64,000 nt of DNA from Planomonospora sp. ID82291 (GTDB taxonomy: Bacteria > Actinomycetota > Actinomycetes > Streptosporangiales > Streptosporangiaceae). Shown here piece after piece: positions 24,364 through 32,346 of the stretch (positions are counted from its first letter, which is position 1; every line of letters starts with the position of its first letter). The notes below the pieces were generated by a model. That model worked only from the letters and a program-made list of their open reading frames with translations. It had not been told where the DNA came from and did not search any database. The position numbers and the translations under genes were made by a program. The stretch covers positions 62,001 through 126,000 of the forward strand of contig NZ_JABTEX010000009.1 of NCBI RefSeq assembly GCF_015711645.1, written 5' to 3'.

Positions 24364-25728
24364 TCAGTCGGAGGCCACCCGGTGCTCGGCGAGGTGGGCC
24401 AGCACCGCCTGGTTGGCCTCCCACCCGTCGGGGAACTTCACCGGCACGCCCAGCTGCACCGGCTCCGCCGACGGATGGGCGTCCAGCAGCTCCGGGATGC
24501 CCGCCCGCGCCACCACGATGCACGCGTGCCGGTGCCGGGAGGTCAGCACGCACAGCCGCCCCGACTCCAGGTGGAACGCCGTGGCGTCGCGCCGCCCCGA
24601 CAGCGGGTGCAGCACGATCGTCACGTCGTACTCGCGCCCCTGCAGCCGGTTGGCGGTGTCCACCGTGATCTCCTCCGGCACCCCCGCCGCCCGGATCGCC
24701 GCCACCTGGTCGCGGTGCGCCGCCCCGATGGCGATCCGGTCGGCCGTCACCGGGTGGCTGCTGCGCTCGGAGTGCGCGACCGGCGCCCGCTGCAGCAGCC
24801 GTACGGCCAGCAGCGCCACCGCCCGCACCGCCTCGGCGTCGGTGCGGACCGTGTGCCGGCTCGGCAGCTCGTACAGCGCCCAGCCCGAACCCGCCGCCTC
24901 CTCCAGCGCCCGGTCGTAGGAGGTCCGCATGCCGTCCACCGTCAGCTCCAGCGACCGGTCGGCGCGACCGGTGCCCGCCCGGAAGCCGGTGAACGGGTAG
25001 AACGCCTCCGACACCACCGGCGCCGCCGACGCCGGCAGCCGCCACGACACCGGCAGCCGGTGCACCGGCAGGTCCGGGTTGTGCCGCAGCAGCACCGAGA
25101 CGGCGCTCTGCACCGGATCCCACGACAGTCCCGCCCACCGGTCGCCGTCCACGATCGAGAACGGGTCGAGCTGCCCCGGATCGCCCACGAACAGCGAGCG
25201 CTCGAACAGCGAGGCGATCCGCAGCAGCTTGTCCGAGCGCATCTGGTACGCCTCGTCCACGATCGCCCACGGCCAGGTCCGGTCGCCGACCCAGGCCCAC
25301 TTGTCGGCCGTGGCGATCACCACCGCCGGGTCGCCCAGGTCCGGCAGCTTGCCCGCCACCGAGACGTTGGGGTGCGCCAGGATCCGCTGCGGCGTGACGT
25401 ACCCGCTCGCCGACAGGCGGCCGACGGTCAGATCCGGATGGCCGGTCGCGAGCCGCTCCACCAGGTCGTCGACCTGCTCGTTGGTCTGCGCGACGATCAT
25501 CAGCGGCTCGCCGGTCTCCGCGATGTGCCCGGCGGCCCGCACCACCAGCGTCGACTTGCCCGCCCCCGGCGGGGAGTCCACGACGACGCCGCGGTGGCGC
25601 GGCAGGTCCGCCAGCACGCCCGCGACCACCCCCGCCGCCTCCTGCTGCGGGGTCAGCACCGACACCGGCACCCGCGGCCCGGCCGGGACCGGCTCCGGGG
25701 CCGGGTCCCGCACGACCTTGAGCGTCAC
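24364..25728 (-). CDS. SF1 (Upf1/DNA2-like) helicase
   Basis: 454 aa from the GTG at 25728, chosen because its GTGA overlaps the stop of the upstream gene and aggaggag sits 6 nt before it. Motifs in order: Q-like LTPQQEAA, Walker A SPPGAGKST (Lys near 58), Walker B/II AIVDEAYQM near 160, motif III FVGDPGQLDP, motif V TVDTANRLQGREYDVTIV and VI-like VLTSRHRHACIVV. This is the compact two-RecA core of the SF1B group, expected to translocate on DNA or RNA using ATP. It lacks the usual N-terminal accessory domains. It is the last gene of a coupled operon with a Cas4-like nuclease, so a nucleic-acid processing complex is likely. Confidence 0.85.
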   Translation of the reverse strand: MTLKVVRDPAPEPVPAGPRVPVSVLTPQQEAAGVVAGVLADLPRHRGVVVDSPPGAGKSTLVVRAAGHIAETGEPLMIVAQTNEQVDDLVERLATGHPDLTVGRLSASGYVTPQRILAHPNVSVAGKLPDLGDPAVVIATADKWAWVGDRTWPWAIVDEAYQMRSDKLLRIASLFERSLFVGDPGQLDPFSIVDGDRWAGLSWDPVQSAVSVLLRHNPDLPVHRLPVSWRLPASAAPVVSEAFYPFTGFRAGTGRADRSLELTVDGMRTSYDRALEEAAGSGWALYELPSRHTVRTDAEAVRAVALLAVRLLQRAPVAHSERSSHPVTADRIAIGAAHRDQVAAIRAAGVPEEITVDTANRLQGREYDVTIVLHPLSGRRDATAFHLESGRLCVLTSRHRHACIVVARAGIPELLDAHPSAEPVQLGVPVKFPDGWEANQAVLAHLAEHRVASD

Positions 25729-27257
25729 TCCCACTCCTCCTGCGCGTCGTCGTCACCGGGCACGTACTCCTCGGGCGGGCCGCCGTGGGTCCACGGCGTC
25801 TCCTCCGGGTCCGGGAGCGCCGCCGAGGTCTGGAAGTCGTCGGTCAGCGAGGTGTAGCAGACCCGCTCGCCCGGCTCGGGCACCGCCCCCGGGGCGGGCG
25901 TCTTCCCGCGCCCCATCCCCTTGGTCACCTTGAGCACGACCTCGACCGGGCCGCCGCCCGCCCCGCCCGCCCCGGCGCCGGACACCCCATCCGCCCCGGT
26001 GCCGGCCACCTCGACCACCTCGACCACCTCGGCGCCGTGGCCGCGCCGCTCCGGGCTGCCCACCGCCGCGCCCGGCGCCAGCCGTACCGGGTCGTCGGTG
26101 CGGACGGTGACCAGCGGCCGGAGCTTGCGCGAGCGGCCCTCGCCCTCGAAGTGCTCCGGCTCCACCGCCGTCACCACCCCGGCGAACGCCTCCCCGGTCA
26201 GCCGGTACTCCGCCATGACCAGCGGATCGTCGTAGGCCCGCTGCACGTCGTAGGAGGCCCGCGCCCGCTCCAGCCCCGCCAGCCGCGCCGCCGCGCCCAC
26301 CGCGCCGTCCCGGCGCGCCTGCGGCGGGCCGCCCTCGGCGATCCGCTCGACGAACCGGGTGAACGAGCCGCGGTCGGCCTCCCAGCGCCCGGCGACCCGC
26401 GAGCCCTCCGGCAGCGCGCGCAGCAGTTCCACCGAACGCCACATCAACCGCCACGTCGGCTCCAGCTGGGTGCGCAGCGCCTCGGCCACGCGCGCCACCG
26501 CCCGGTCCGTCGGCGCCTCCTCGTAGGCCTGCACGGCCGGGGCGAGCACCTCGTTGTCGAACCCCGGATCGGTGGCCGGCCCCGCCGGGGGCCACAGCAG
26601 CGGGTCCTCGGCCTCCTCGGCGGCCCGCTGCCCGGTCGTCCCGGCGGGCGGGTCGATCCAGCCCAGCAGCGCCGCCAGGTTCGCGTCCTCCAGCGCGCTC
26701 TGCCCGGTCGCCCAGTGCGCGCCCAGCGCCTCGGTCGCCGCCAGCAGCAGCGACGAGCCCGGCTGCCGCGACCGGTCGGCGAAGTAGGTCAGCCACCGGC
26801 CCAGCAGCGGCACCGACGGGTGCACCGGGTACGGGCCGTCGGCCCGCCGGAACCGGGTGGACCGGCCCAGCAGCCCGGTGAACTCCGCCGCCGGCCGGTT
26901 CGGCACCAACAGCTGCGGCGCCTCCAGGCACCGCTCGTACGGCTCGCCGCCCTTGCGCTCGACCGTCTCCGTCGCCTTCTGGAAACCCTCGACGTACGGC
27001 AGCAGCACCTCGGCCAGCTCGGCGGCGAACGCGAACCGCAGGTCCCGGTTGCGCGGCTGCGGCACCACCAGCAGCCGGGGGTGGTCCGGATCGGTGCCGA
27101 CCATCGCGCCGAGCGGGGCGGCGGCCTCACCGGCCATCTTCACCGGGACGAACACCATGGGGCGGTCGGAGACGTGGCAGTGCCGGACCGTGGTGATCCG
27201 CTGCGCCGTACCCTCCCGCATCGCCCGCAGCCGCGCCAGCGCGGTCAGCGCGCTCAT
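25725..27257 (-). CDS. uncharacterised 510-aa protein of the nuclease-helicase operon
   Basis: No family recognised. The N-terminal ~120 residues are mixed alpha/beta (RPMVFVPVKMAGE, RLLVVPQPRNRDL). The middle is mainly helical and Ala/Glu-rich. Residues ~360-480 look beta-rich: RLTGEAFAGVVTAVEPEHFE, KLRPLVTVRTDDP, PVEVVLKVTKGMGRG, ERVCYTSLTDDF, a pattern reminiscent of the OB/beta-barrel that precedes the core in Upf1-like helicases. I infer it may supply the missing accessory domains of the adjacent helicase. A Gly/Ala insertion (~415-435) is low complexity. ATG overlaps the stop of an 18-codon mini-ORF; its stop overlaps the helicase start. Confidence 0.75.
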   Translation of the reverse strand: MSALTALARLRAMREGTAQRITTVRHCHVSDRPMVFVPVKMAGEAAAPLGAMVGTDPDHPRLLVVPQPRNRDLRFAFAAELAEVLLPYVEGFQKATETVERKGGEPYERCLEAPQLLVPNRPAAEFTGLLGRSTRFRRADGPYPVHPSVPLLGRWLTYFADRSRQPGSSLLLAATEALGAHWATGQSALEDANLAALLGWIDPPAGTTGQRAAEEAEDPLLWPPAGPATDPGFDNEVLAPAVQAYEEAPTDRAVARVAEALRTQLEPTWRLMWRSVELLRALPEGSRVAGRWEADRGSFTRFVERIAEGGPPQARRDGAVGAAARLAGLERARASYDVQRAYDDPLVMAEYRLTGEAFAGVVTAVEPEHFEGEGRSRKLRPLVTVRTDDPVRLAPGAAVGSPERRGHGAEVVEVVEVAGTGADGVSGAGAGGAGGGPVEVVLKVTKGMGRGKTPAPGAVPEPGERVCYTSLTDDFQTSAALPDPEETPWTHGGPPEEYVPGDDDAQEEWE

Positions 27258-27310
27258 GCCGCGCCTCCCCGCGTCGCCCGCAGCCGCACCGGCGCGGTGA
27301 GCGCGCTCAT
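27254..27310 (-). CDS. 18-codon mini-ORF, duplicated start of the next gene
   Basis: ATG at 27310 overlaps the nuclease stop (ATGA) and its TGA overlaps the ATG of the 510-aa gene. The peptide MSALTAPVRLRATRGGAA matches the first 18 residues of the next protein (MSALTALARLRAMREGTA) at 13 positions, so the segment is a ~54-bp tandem duplication of that gene's start. It may simply relay ribosomes. Peptide function is unknown. Confidence 0.5.
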   Translation of the reverse strand: MSALTAPVRLRATRGGAA

Positions 27311-28407
27311 GCCACGCACTCCCGGTGCAGGCGGTCCGCCAGGCGGAGCAGGCGGGAGATCTCCTCCTGGCCCTCGCCCGGCTCGCGCACGCCCTCGGCC
27401 AGTCCCAGCGCCTCGTCCATCCCGGACACGCCGCCGAGCTGGTCGCGGACCTGGCGGCCGAGCAGGTCCGTGGAGCCGCAGCCGCGCGCCTCGTCCCGGC
27501 AGAACATGCACAGGTCGCACGCCGCCAGGCAGTCCGGCGCGTACCGGGCCGGCACCCGGCGCAGCGCCTCGGCCAGCTCGCCCGCCGACCGCGTCGGCAC
27601 GCCGTCGGCGTCCGGCTCCAGGGAGAAGGTCAGCCCCTCCGGCAGGCCCTCCAGCAGCCGGTCCACCCGGGTCATCCGGGCCAGCTGCCGCCGGAGCACC
27701 GCCAGCTGCCGGCGCACGTCCACCAGCGAGGCCACCGGGCGGTTGGCGAAGTTCTCCGGGCAGACGAGCACCACGTCGTGGGAGACCAGCTCCGGGTCGT
27801 GCCCCAGCTCCTCCAGGAGCGCGCGCAGCGCCAGCACGTAGACCGCCGCCTGCCGCGCCGCCGCCGCCACCTTCTCCGGCTCGGCCTGCCCGTCGATCAC
27901 GGAGAACGACTTGATCTCCACGATGTGGAAGCGCCCGCCGAGCCGGAACGCCACCACGTCCGGCTCCAGGTAGGAGGTGTGCCCGGCGATCCGCAGGCTC
28001 AGCAGCGGATGGTCGTAGAAGACCGCGGAGTCCTCGCTCTCCCTCGCCGCCCGGTCGATCAGGGCCCGGGTGTGCGAGGCCCGCAGGTGGGAGCCGACGC
28101 TCTCCACGTCCCGGTAGCCGACCTGCTCGATCGGCAGCCCCATCAGCTCGCGCAGCAGCCGCAGCAGCTCGGCGCAGCCGTTCTCCTTGACCAGCGACTC
28201 GAAGACGTTCCCGCGGGTGATCGCGAACTGCGACTGGCCGAAGGGCGCGGGGAAGCCGACGTGCCGGGCCGCGGCGTCCTTGTCGACCCCGGCGGCGTCC
28301 AGCAGCGACCGCCGGGCGCACCCGGGGTTGGCCGCCAGCGCCGCGATGGCCCGCGCGTCGTGCGCGCGGGCCGGCACGGGCCCGCGCAGGTCGTCCAGCC
28401 GGCTCAC
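27307..28407 (-). CDS. Cas4/RecB-like PD-(D/E)XK nuclease with cysteine cluster
   Basis: 366 aa. The nuclease core is visible as EPDVVAF (Asp near 150) followed by HIVEIKSF (Glu near 165, Lys near 167) and the helical QAAVYVLALR, matching motifs II-III and the Q-helix of RecB/Cas4. Near residues 297-311 the sequence CLAACDLCMFCRDEARGC provides five cysteines, as in the Fe-S modules of Cas4 and AddB. I start at the GTG at 28407: ggagg is 6 nt upstream and GTGA overlaps the stop of a 24-codon ORF. It is expected to cut or resect DNA in concert with the helicase three reading frames downstream. No CRISPR genes are near. Confidence 0.78.
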   Translation of the reverse strand: MSRLDDLRGPVPARAHDARAIAALAANPGCARRSLLDAAGVDKDAAARHVGFPAPFGQSQFAITRGNVFESLVKENGCAELLRLLRELMGLPIEQVGYRDVESVGSHLRASHTRALIDRAARESEDSAVFYDHPLLSLRIAGHTSYLEPDVVAFRLGGRFHIVEIKSFSVIDGQAEPEKVAAAARQAAVYVLALRALLEELGHDPELVSHDVVLVCPENFANRPVASLVDVRRQLAVLRRQLARMTRVDRLLEGLPEGLTFSLEPDADGVPTRSAGELAEALRRVPARYAPDCLAACDLCMFCRDEARGCGSTDLLGRQVRDQLGGVSGMDEALGLAEGVREPGEGQEEISRLLRLADRLHRECVA

Positions 28408-28478
28408 CGCACGCCTCCGCAACAGCCGTGGAGGACGTTCCCGGAACGGTCCCAGAGGACCTCGTGATACCCGCTCAT
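28404..28478 (-). CDS. 24-aa coupled small ORF
   Basis: MSGYHEVLWDRSGNVLHGCC followed by GGVR and stop. Its ATG overlaps the TGA of the upstream coiled-coil gene by one base (TGATG) and its stop overlaps the GTG of the nuclease (GTGA). Perfect coupling at both ends and a non-repetitive sequence argue that it is translated. The vicinal Cys pair is notable next to a Cys-cluster nuclease. Too short to classify. Confidence 0.5.
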   Translation of the reverse strand: MSGYHEVLWDRSGNVLHGCCGGVR

Positions 28479-29332
28479 CAGCAGGCCCCCCTCAATGTGC
28501 TCAGTGCGGCCGCGCCGAACAGGCGCTCCACGTCGGTCAGCTGATCGCCCGCCCGGGCCGCCACCTCGGCCCGCTGGGCGGTGTCGGCGGGCAGGTGCAC
28601 CTCCAGTTCCGCCCGGGCCGCCCCGACCACGGTCGCCGGGTCGACCGGGCCGAACCCGCCCTCCACGGCCCCCGGGATGTTCTGCGCCATCCGCGAGAGC
28701 AGCCGCACCGCGCCCGGCGGCGGTTCGGCGAGCCGGGCCAGGTGCTCGGCGATGCGGGTCGCCGCGGTGAGGAAGTCGACCCGCGGGCTCAGCGGCCCCA
28801 CCACCCGCGCCTCCAGCGGCCAGGTGCTGGCGGCCAGCAGCCCGCGGGCGGGGGAGAGGCGGTCGGTCAGCGCCGCGCACAGGTAGTACGGCCGGGCGTA
28901 GGGGTCGCTGCGGAAGGACCGCTCCTCGTCCCGGCGGAGGCTGGACAGCTGGGGGCTGCGCAGCCCTCCGGCGAAGAACGCCTCGTTGACCGCGACGACC
29001 AGCTTGGCGGCGGTCGGCACCCCCAGCAGGAGCAGCGCCTGGTGCACCTGCTCCCGGATCGGCATCAGCGCCGCCCCGGCCTCGCGCGGGAGGGGGCCCG
29101 CCCCCTCGGGTCCCTCGGCGCTCCCGGGTCCCTCGGCTCTCCCGCGTCCCCCGGACTCCCCGGATTCCGCGGACTCCTCGGTGACGACCGCCTCGTCCCA
29201 GGCCCGCTCGGCCCGGCGCAGGTCGGCCCGCAGGAGGCGGGCCAGGGAGGTGTCGCGGGCCTTGACCGCCCGCCGCACCTCGGCGCGGAGCTCGGCGATC
29301 CGCCGCTCCAGCGCGTCCAGTGGTTCACTCAC
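28478..29332 (-). CDS. coiled-coil protein of the nuclease-helicase operon
   Basis: 284 aa, unknown family. Residues 1-50 are heptad-like and charged (LDALERRIAELRAEVRRAV, LLRADLRRAERAWDE), predicting a coiled coil. A Glu/Gly/Ser low-complexity segment follows, then a ~200-residue mostly helical domain. I chose the GTG at 29332 because the coiled coil begins there; no strong Shine-Dalgarno is visible. It is the first gene of the operon, divergent from the NYN RNase gene across an AT-rich ~100-bp promoter region. It could act as an oligomerisation or sensor subunit; this is inference. Confidence 0.65.
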   Translation of the reverse strand: MSEPLDALERRIAELRAEVRRAVKARDTSLARLLRADLRRAERAWDEAVVTEESAESGESGGRGRAEGPGSAEGPEGAGPLPREAGAALMPIREQVHQALLLLGVPTAAKLVVAVNEAFFAGGLRSPQLSSLRRDEERSFRSDPYARPYYLCAALTDRLSPARGLLAASTWPLEARVVGPLSPRVDFLTAATRIAEHLARLAEPPPGAVRLLSRMAQNIPGAVEGGFGPVDPATVVGAARAELEVHLPADTAQRAEVAARAGDQLTDVERLFGAAALSTLRGAC

Positions 29333-29436
29333 GGCCCGGATCGTAACAGGAGTTCCACCCGTCTCCCTTGAATTCCAGCGATTTCCAGCATTAAAGTGCA
29401 AGACATGTGGTGATATATGGGCGAAAGGGGCATTTC

Positions 29437-29895
29437 ATGCGCAACTTGTCGCAGGGGCGAACCGTCCACCTGCTGGACGTGGAGAACCTGGTAGGAGCCC
29501 CGCGCCCCGCCCTCGGCGAGGTCCTCACCATGATGCGCCTCTACCGCCGCCGCGTCCCCGCGGGCGGCATGGACCAGTACGTCGCCGCCGTCAACCACGG
29601 CGCCCTGCTCCCCGTCGGCCTCGCCCTGACCGGGATCCAGCTCCTGGTCCGCTCCGGCCGCGACGGCGCCGACGAGGCGCTGCGCGAGGTGATCCGCCTC
29701 GACCACCTGCACATCCGGTTCGAGCGCGTGGTCATCGGCTCCGGCGACGGGGCCTTCACCGACCTGGTCGACTGGCTCCGCGGCCGGGGCGTCCAGGTCG
29801 TCGTGGTCTCCCGCCCCGGCGCCCTCAGCCACCGGCTCCGCCGTACGGCAGGCCAGGTCATCTCCCTCGAACCGCCCCTGGACCTGGCGGCCTGA
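29437..29895 (+). CDS. NYN-domain RNase-like protein
   Basis: 152 aa. NYN/PIN-like fold: first acidic residue in VHLLDVENLVG (Asp14), DGADEALREVI in the middle, then VIGSGDGAFTDLVDWLRGRG and VQVVVVSR. NYN proteins are metal-dependent RNases, several involved in tRNA/rRNA decay or toxin-like roles. The ATG at 29437 has gaaagggg 6 nt upstream. It is divergent from the nuclease-helicase operon. A 224-bp fragment of this gene occurs again at 31943-32166 with four substitutions. Confidence 0.82.
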   Translation: MRNLSQGRTVHLLDVENLVGAPRPALGEVLTMMRLYRRRVPAGGMDQYVAAVNHGALLPVGLALTGIQLLVRSGRDGADEALREVIRLDHLHIRFERVVIGSGDGAFTDLVDWLRGRGVQVVVVSRPGALSHRLRRTAGQVISLEPPLDLAA

Positions 29896-29903
29896 CGCCT
29901 GCA

Positions 29904-29943
29904 CCCGAGATCCGCCCGGTCTGCCCGAGATCCGCCTAGTCTG
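29904..29943. repeat. 20-bp tandem duplication
   Basis: cccgagatccgcccggtctg occurs twice in a row (second copy cccgagatccgcctagtctg) just before the next gene's start. It carries no obvious ribosome-binding site. Confidence 0.8.
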
Positions 29944-29949
29944 GCGGTC

Positions 29950-30852
29950 ATGAGCGCGGGCAACGCCCACTACGTCGTCGTCGACCGCCACGGGCACCGG
30001 GTCTGGTCGCGGTACGGCGGCGCCGCCACCTTCCACCGGGATCTGCTCCGGGGGCCGGAACGCACCCTCGACTTCGTCCGCCGGCAGCAGGGCGGCCACG
30101 CGGCCTTCTGGACGAACTCCGTGTGGTGGCGGGCCGTGGCGCTGCTCGACCTGAGCGAGCGGCGGCTCTGCGTCCACACCGAGCGCGAGATCGTCGGGTA
30201 CCCCCGCACCGGCCTGCGGGAGGTCCGCGCCTGGCTCGCGATCCTGGCCGCCCTGTGGCCGGGGTGGGCGGTGACGTGGATGCCGCGCGGGCTGTACCAG
30301 GTCATGGAGTATCTCGGCCTGCCGTACGACACCGTGCGCTACCTGGACGAGCCGCCGTCTCCGCTGGCGGGCCAGTGGGCGCTGGCGCCCGCCGAGGAGG
30401 ACGACCTGACCCGGGTCGCCCCCACCCTCGTCGCCGTCCGCGACGAGGGCGGCGCCCTGTCCTTCGGCGGCTGCTGGGCGAGCGGGCTGGCCGAGCCGCT
30501 GATGGCCGGGCCCGCCGTGCTCGCCTCCGCCCAGGAGGAGGCCACCGGGTTCGCGGTGCTGGAGTCGGTCCCCTGGAACGGGGCCTTCCTGGACGTCCCC
30601 GGCCGCCGCCTGGACTGGTGGGCGCTGGACCGCCTCCTCGATCCGGCGTGGGCGGCGGACCGCTGGCGCGGCTGGACGCTGACCGACCACGGAGACGCCT
30701 TCGAGGAGGTCGCCGCCCTCATCGGTCCCGAACTGCTACTGGACGCGGGCACGGACGACGACGCCCTGCGGGACCTCGCGGAGTGGTTCGCCCGCGGCAC
30801 CGCCGACCCCGGCGTCCGCGAGCGCCTGCTCCGGATCCACCGGAGCGGCTGA
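29950..30852 (+). CDS. uncharacterised 300-aa protein
   Basis: No family recognised. It begins HYVVVDRHGHRVWSRYGGAA and is rich in Trp (about 13), with a central WLAILAALWPGWAVTWMPRG segment that could be amphipathic but is not a clear transmembrane helix. The C-terminus is acidic and helical. Such protein-level features resemble soluble orphan proteins of actinomycetes; no catalytic motif is visible. It follows the NYN gene on the same strand by 54 bp, so co-transcription is likely. Confidence 0.65.
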   Translation: MSAGNAHYVVVDRHGHRVWSRYGGAATFHRDLLRGPERTLDFVRRQQGGHAAFWTNSVWWRAVALLDLSERRLCVHTEREIVGYPRTGLREVRAWLAILAALWPGWAVTWMPRGLYQVMEYLGLPYDTVRYLDEPPSPLAGQWALAPAEEDDLTRVAPTLVAVRDEGGALSFGGCWASGLAEPLMAGPAVLASAQEEATGFAVLESVPWNGAFLDVPGRRLDWWALDRLLDPAWAADRWRGWTLTDHGDAFEEVAALIGPELLLDAGTDDDALRDLAEWFARGTADPGVRERLLRIHRSG

Positions 30853-30891
30853 GCGGAGCGGCGTGCGCGATCGACGCGCCCCGGTCCCCGC

Positions 30892-31779
30892 TCACCGGAT
30901 CTCCGCGGCGCGGAGACGCGATCCTCGCGGATCCCCCCGGCGTAATTCCAGGGTCAGCGAGCGCAGCCAGGCCTGGGTGAAGGACGGTTCCGCCGAAATC
31001 CGGCGGGCGAGGTCGTCGCGTACCCGGCGGCTGCGGCCCAGCTCTACCAGGGCGACCGCCTGGGCGAGGGCGCCCAGGGTCTCGTCGTCGCGGCACGGTA
31101 CGGCGACCGCCTCGTCGGCCCAGAGCGTCCGCCGGAACGACGGGGTGAGCTTGTGCTGCTCATTGCCGAGGTAGTTCCAGAGCCACGGTTCGACGGACAC
31201 GCTCGTCACGGCCCTGCGGGGCAGGGACCCGGTCCAAGGGGCGTTCTGCCACCATCGCCAGGTGTTGGGGCTGGTCTTCTTGCGCGAGGTGATGCCGAGG
31301 AAGCGTAGTTTGAGGCGGATGACGTCCCAGGTCTCCCGCTCGTCGCGGATCCAGTCGTGCAGCAGGCCGTACAGGTGGGTGAAGGTGGCTCCGCCATACA
31401 CCAGGTCGGTGAGGACGATCGGGCGCTTGCGGCGGGCCAGGCCGTGCGGGGTGATGCCCACTGCGGCGAGGTTGGCTCTCAGCTGCCGGACCTCGACGGT
31501 CTGCAGCGGATCTTCCAGGCGGTAGGAGAAGGGCAGCAGGTGCAGCCGGTCGCGGTGCGGGGTCCGTGCCAGGGCGCCGGAGATCAGGTCGTGGACGCTG
31601 TCGGCGGAGCGGCCGACGAAGTACAGGTCGCCGTCTGCGCTGCGGGCCACCACCTTGGCGGCGCAGTCCACCAGTTCGTCCGGATAGGGGAACTCCGGTT
31701 CGGGACGGTCACGCAGGAGGTCTCCGAGCCGGTCGCGGCGGACCAGGTCCCAGCGGAACGGCCGGTTCGGGACCGTCAT
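30892..31779 (-). CDS. uncharacterised protein, possibly phosphoribosyltransferase-like
   Basis: 295 aa. Two segments suggest a type I PRTase fold: an early strand-loop GDLYFVGRSADSVHDLISG, and RPIVLTDLVYGGATFTHLYG, which resembles the PRPP loop (hydrophobic strand, acidic residue, Gly-Gly/Ala-Thr). The acidic pair of classic PRTases is only partly present. A Trp-rich middle (WRWWQNAPW) is unusual. ATG at 31779 overlaps the stop of an upstream fragment (ATGA). It sits within a disrupted region next to a duplicated NYN fragment, so it may belong to a once larger operon. The functional call is weak; the reading frame itself looks real. Confidence 0.6.
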   Translation of the reverse strand: MTVPNRPFRWDLVRRDRLGDLLRDRPEPEFPYPDELVDCAAKVVARSADGDLYFVGRSADSVHDLISGALARTPHRDRLHLLPFSYRLEDPLQTVEVRQLRANLAAVGITPHGLARRKRPIVLTDLVYGGATFTHLYGLLHDWIRDERETWDVIRLKLRFLGITSRKKTSPNTWRWWQNAPWTGSLPRRAVTSVSVEPWLWNYLGNEQHKLTPSFRRTLWADEAVAVPCRDDETLGALAQAVALVELGRSRRVRDDLARRISAEPSFTQAWLRSLTLELRRGDPRGSRLRAAEIR

Positions 31780-31942
31780 GGACCGTGCTCGTCGTGGGGT
31801 TCGGCCATCCCCTGCGGGTCGTGCTCGGGTGTATGCGCGCGGATCTGCCGGTAGGGCGGGTGCATGCCCATCAGCGTGACGAAGCCGGCCCCGCCGGGCA
31901 ACACGATTACCGCCGACCCGGCGGCCTCCTCTCCCGGGGGGT
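31776..31942 (-). pseudogene. truncated 3' end of an unknown gene upstream of the PRTase-like gene
   Basis: Reading on the minus strand, an open frame of ~55 codons (AVIVLPGGAGFVTLMGMHPP and onward, ending DEHGP) stops in an ATGA overlap with the PRTase-like gene. Its upstream part runs straight into the duplicated NYN fragment, where the frame loses meaning. This looks like the surviving C-terminus of a gene cut off by the rearrangement. An intact mini-ORF from the ATG at 31871 is the alternative. Confidence 0.4.
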
Positions 31943-32166
31943 GCCGACGAGGCGCTGCACGAGGTGATCCGCCTCGACCAGCTGCATATCCGGTTCGAGC
32001 GCGTGGTCATCGGCTCCGGCGACGGGGCCTTCACCGACCTGGTCGACCGGCTCCGCGGCCGGGGCGTCCAGGTCGTCGTGGTCTCCCGCCCCGGCGCCCT
32101 CAGCCACCGGCTCCGCCGTACGGCAGGCCAGGTCATCTCCCTCGAACCGCCCCTGGACCTGGCGGC
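31943..32166 (+). pseudogene. truncated copy of the NYN RNase gene
   Basis: 224 bp matching 29668-29891 with four base differences (about 98% identity), same orientation, missing the first half including the Asp14 region. The frame ends differently (one base lost near the stop), adding about ten unrelated residues. The copy lacks part of the active site, so it is a pseudogene. Such high identity means a recent duplication or recombination. Confidence 0.85.
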
Positions 32167-32346
32167 TGATCACTTCGCCTTCTACGTGAATTGGTGAGTC
32201 TCCTGTCGCAGAGTCATGATCGGCTTTACGCGGCGGTGGCCTAGGCAGGTCCGGGGTGTGAGCAGTGAGAGGGCTTTACGTGAGCTGATGTCCCCTTCGT
32301 CGCTTGCACCGGACAGTTCGGGCTGGTCAGGGTGCAACCCGCTGGG

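Noticed and set aside
27254-29300. CRISPR-Cas locus suggested by the Cas4-like nuclease
   Set aside because: No repeat-spacer array, Cas1, Cas2 or effector gene is present in the window.
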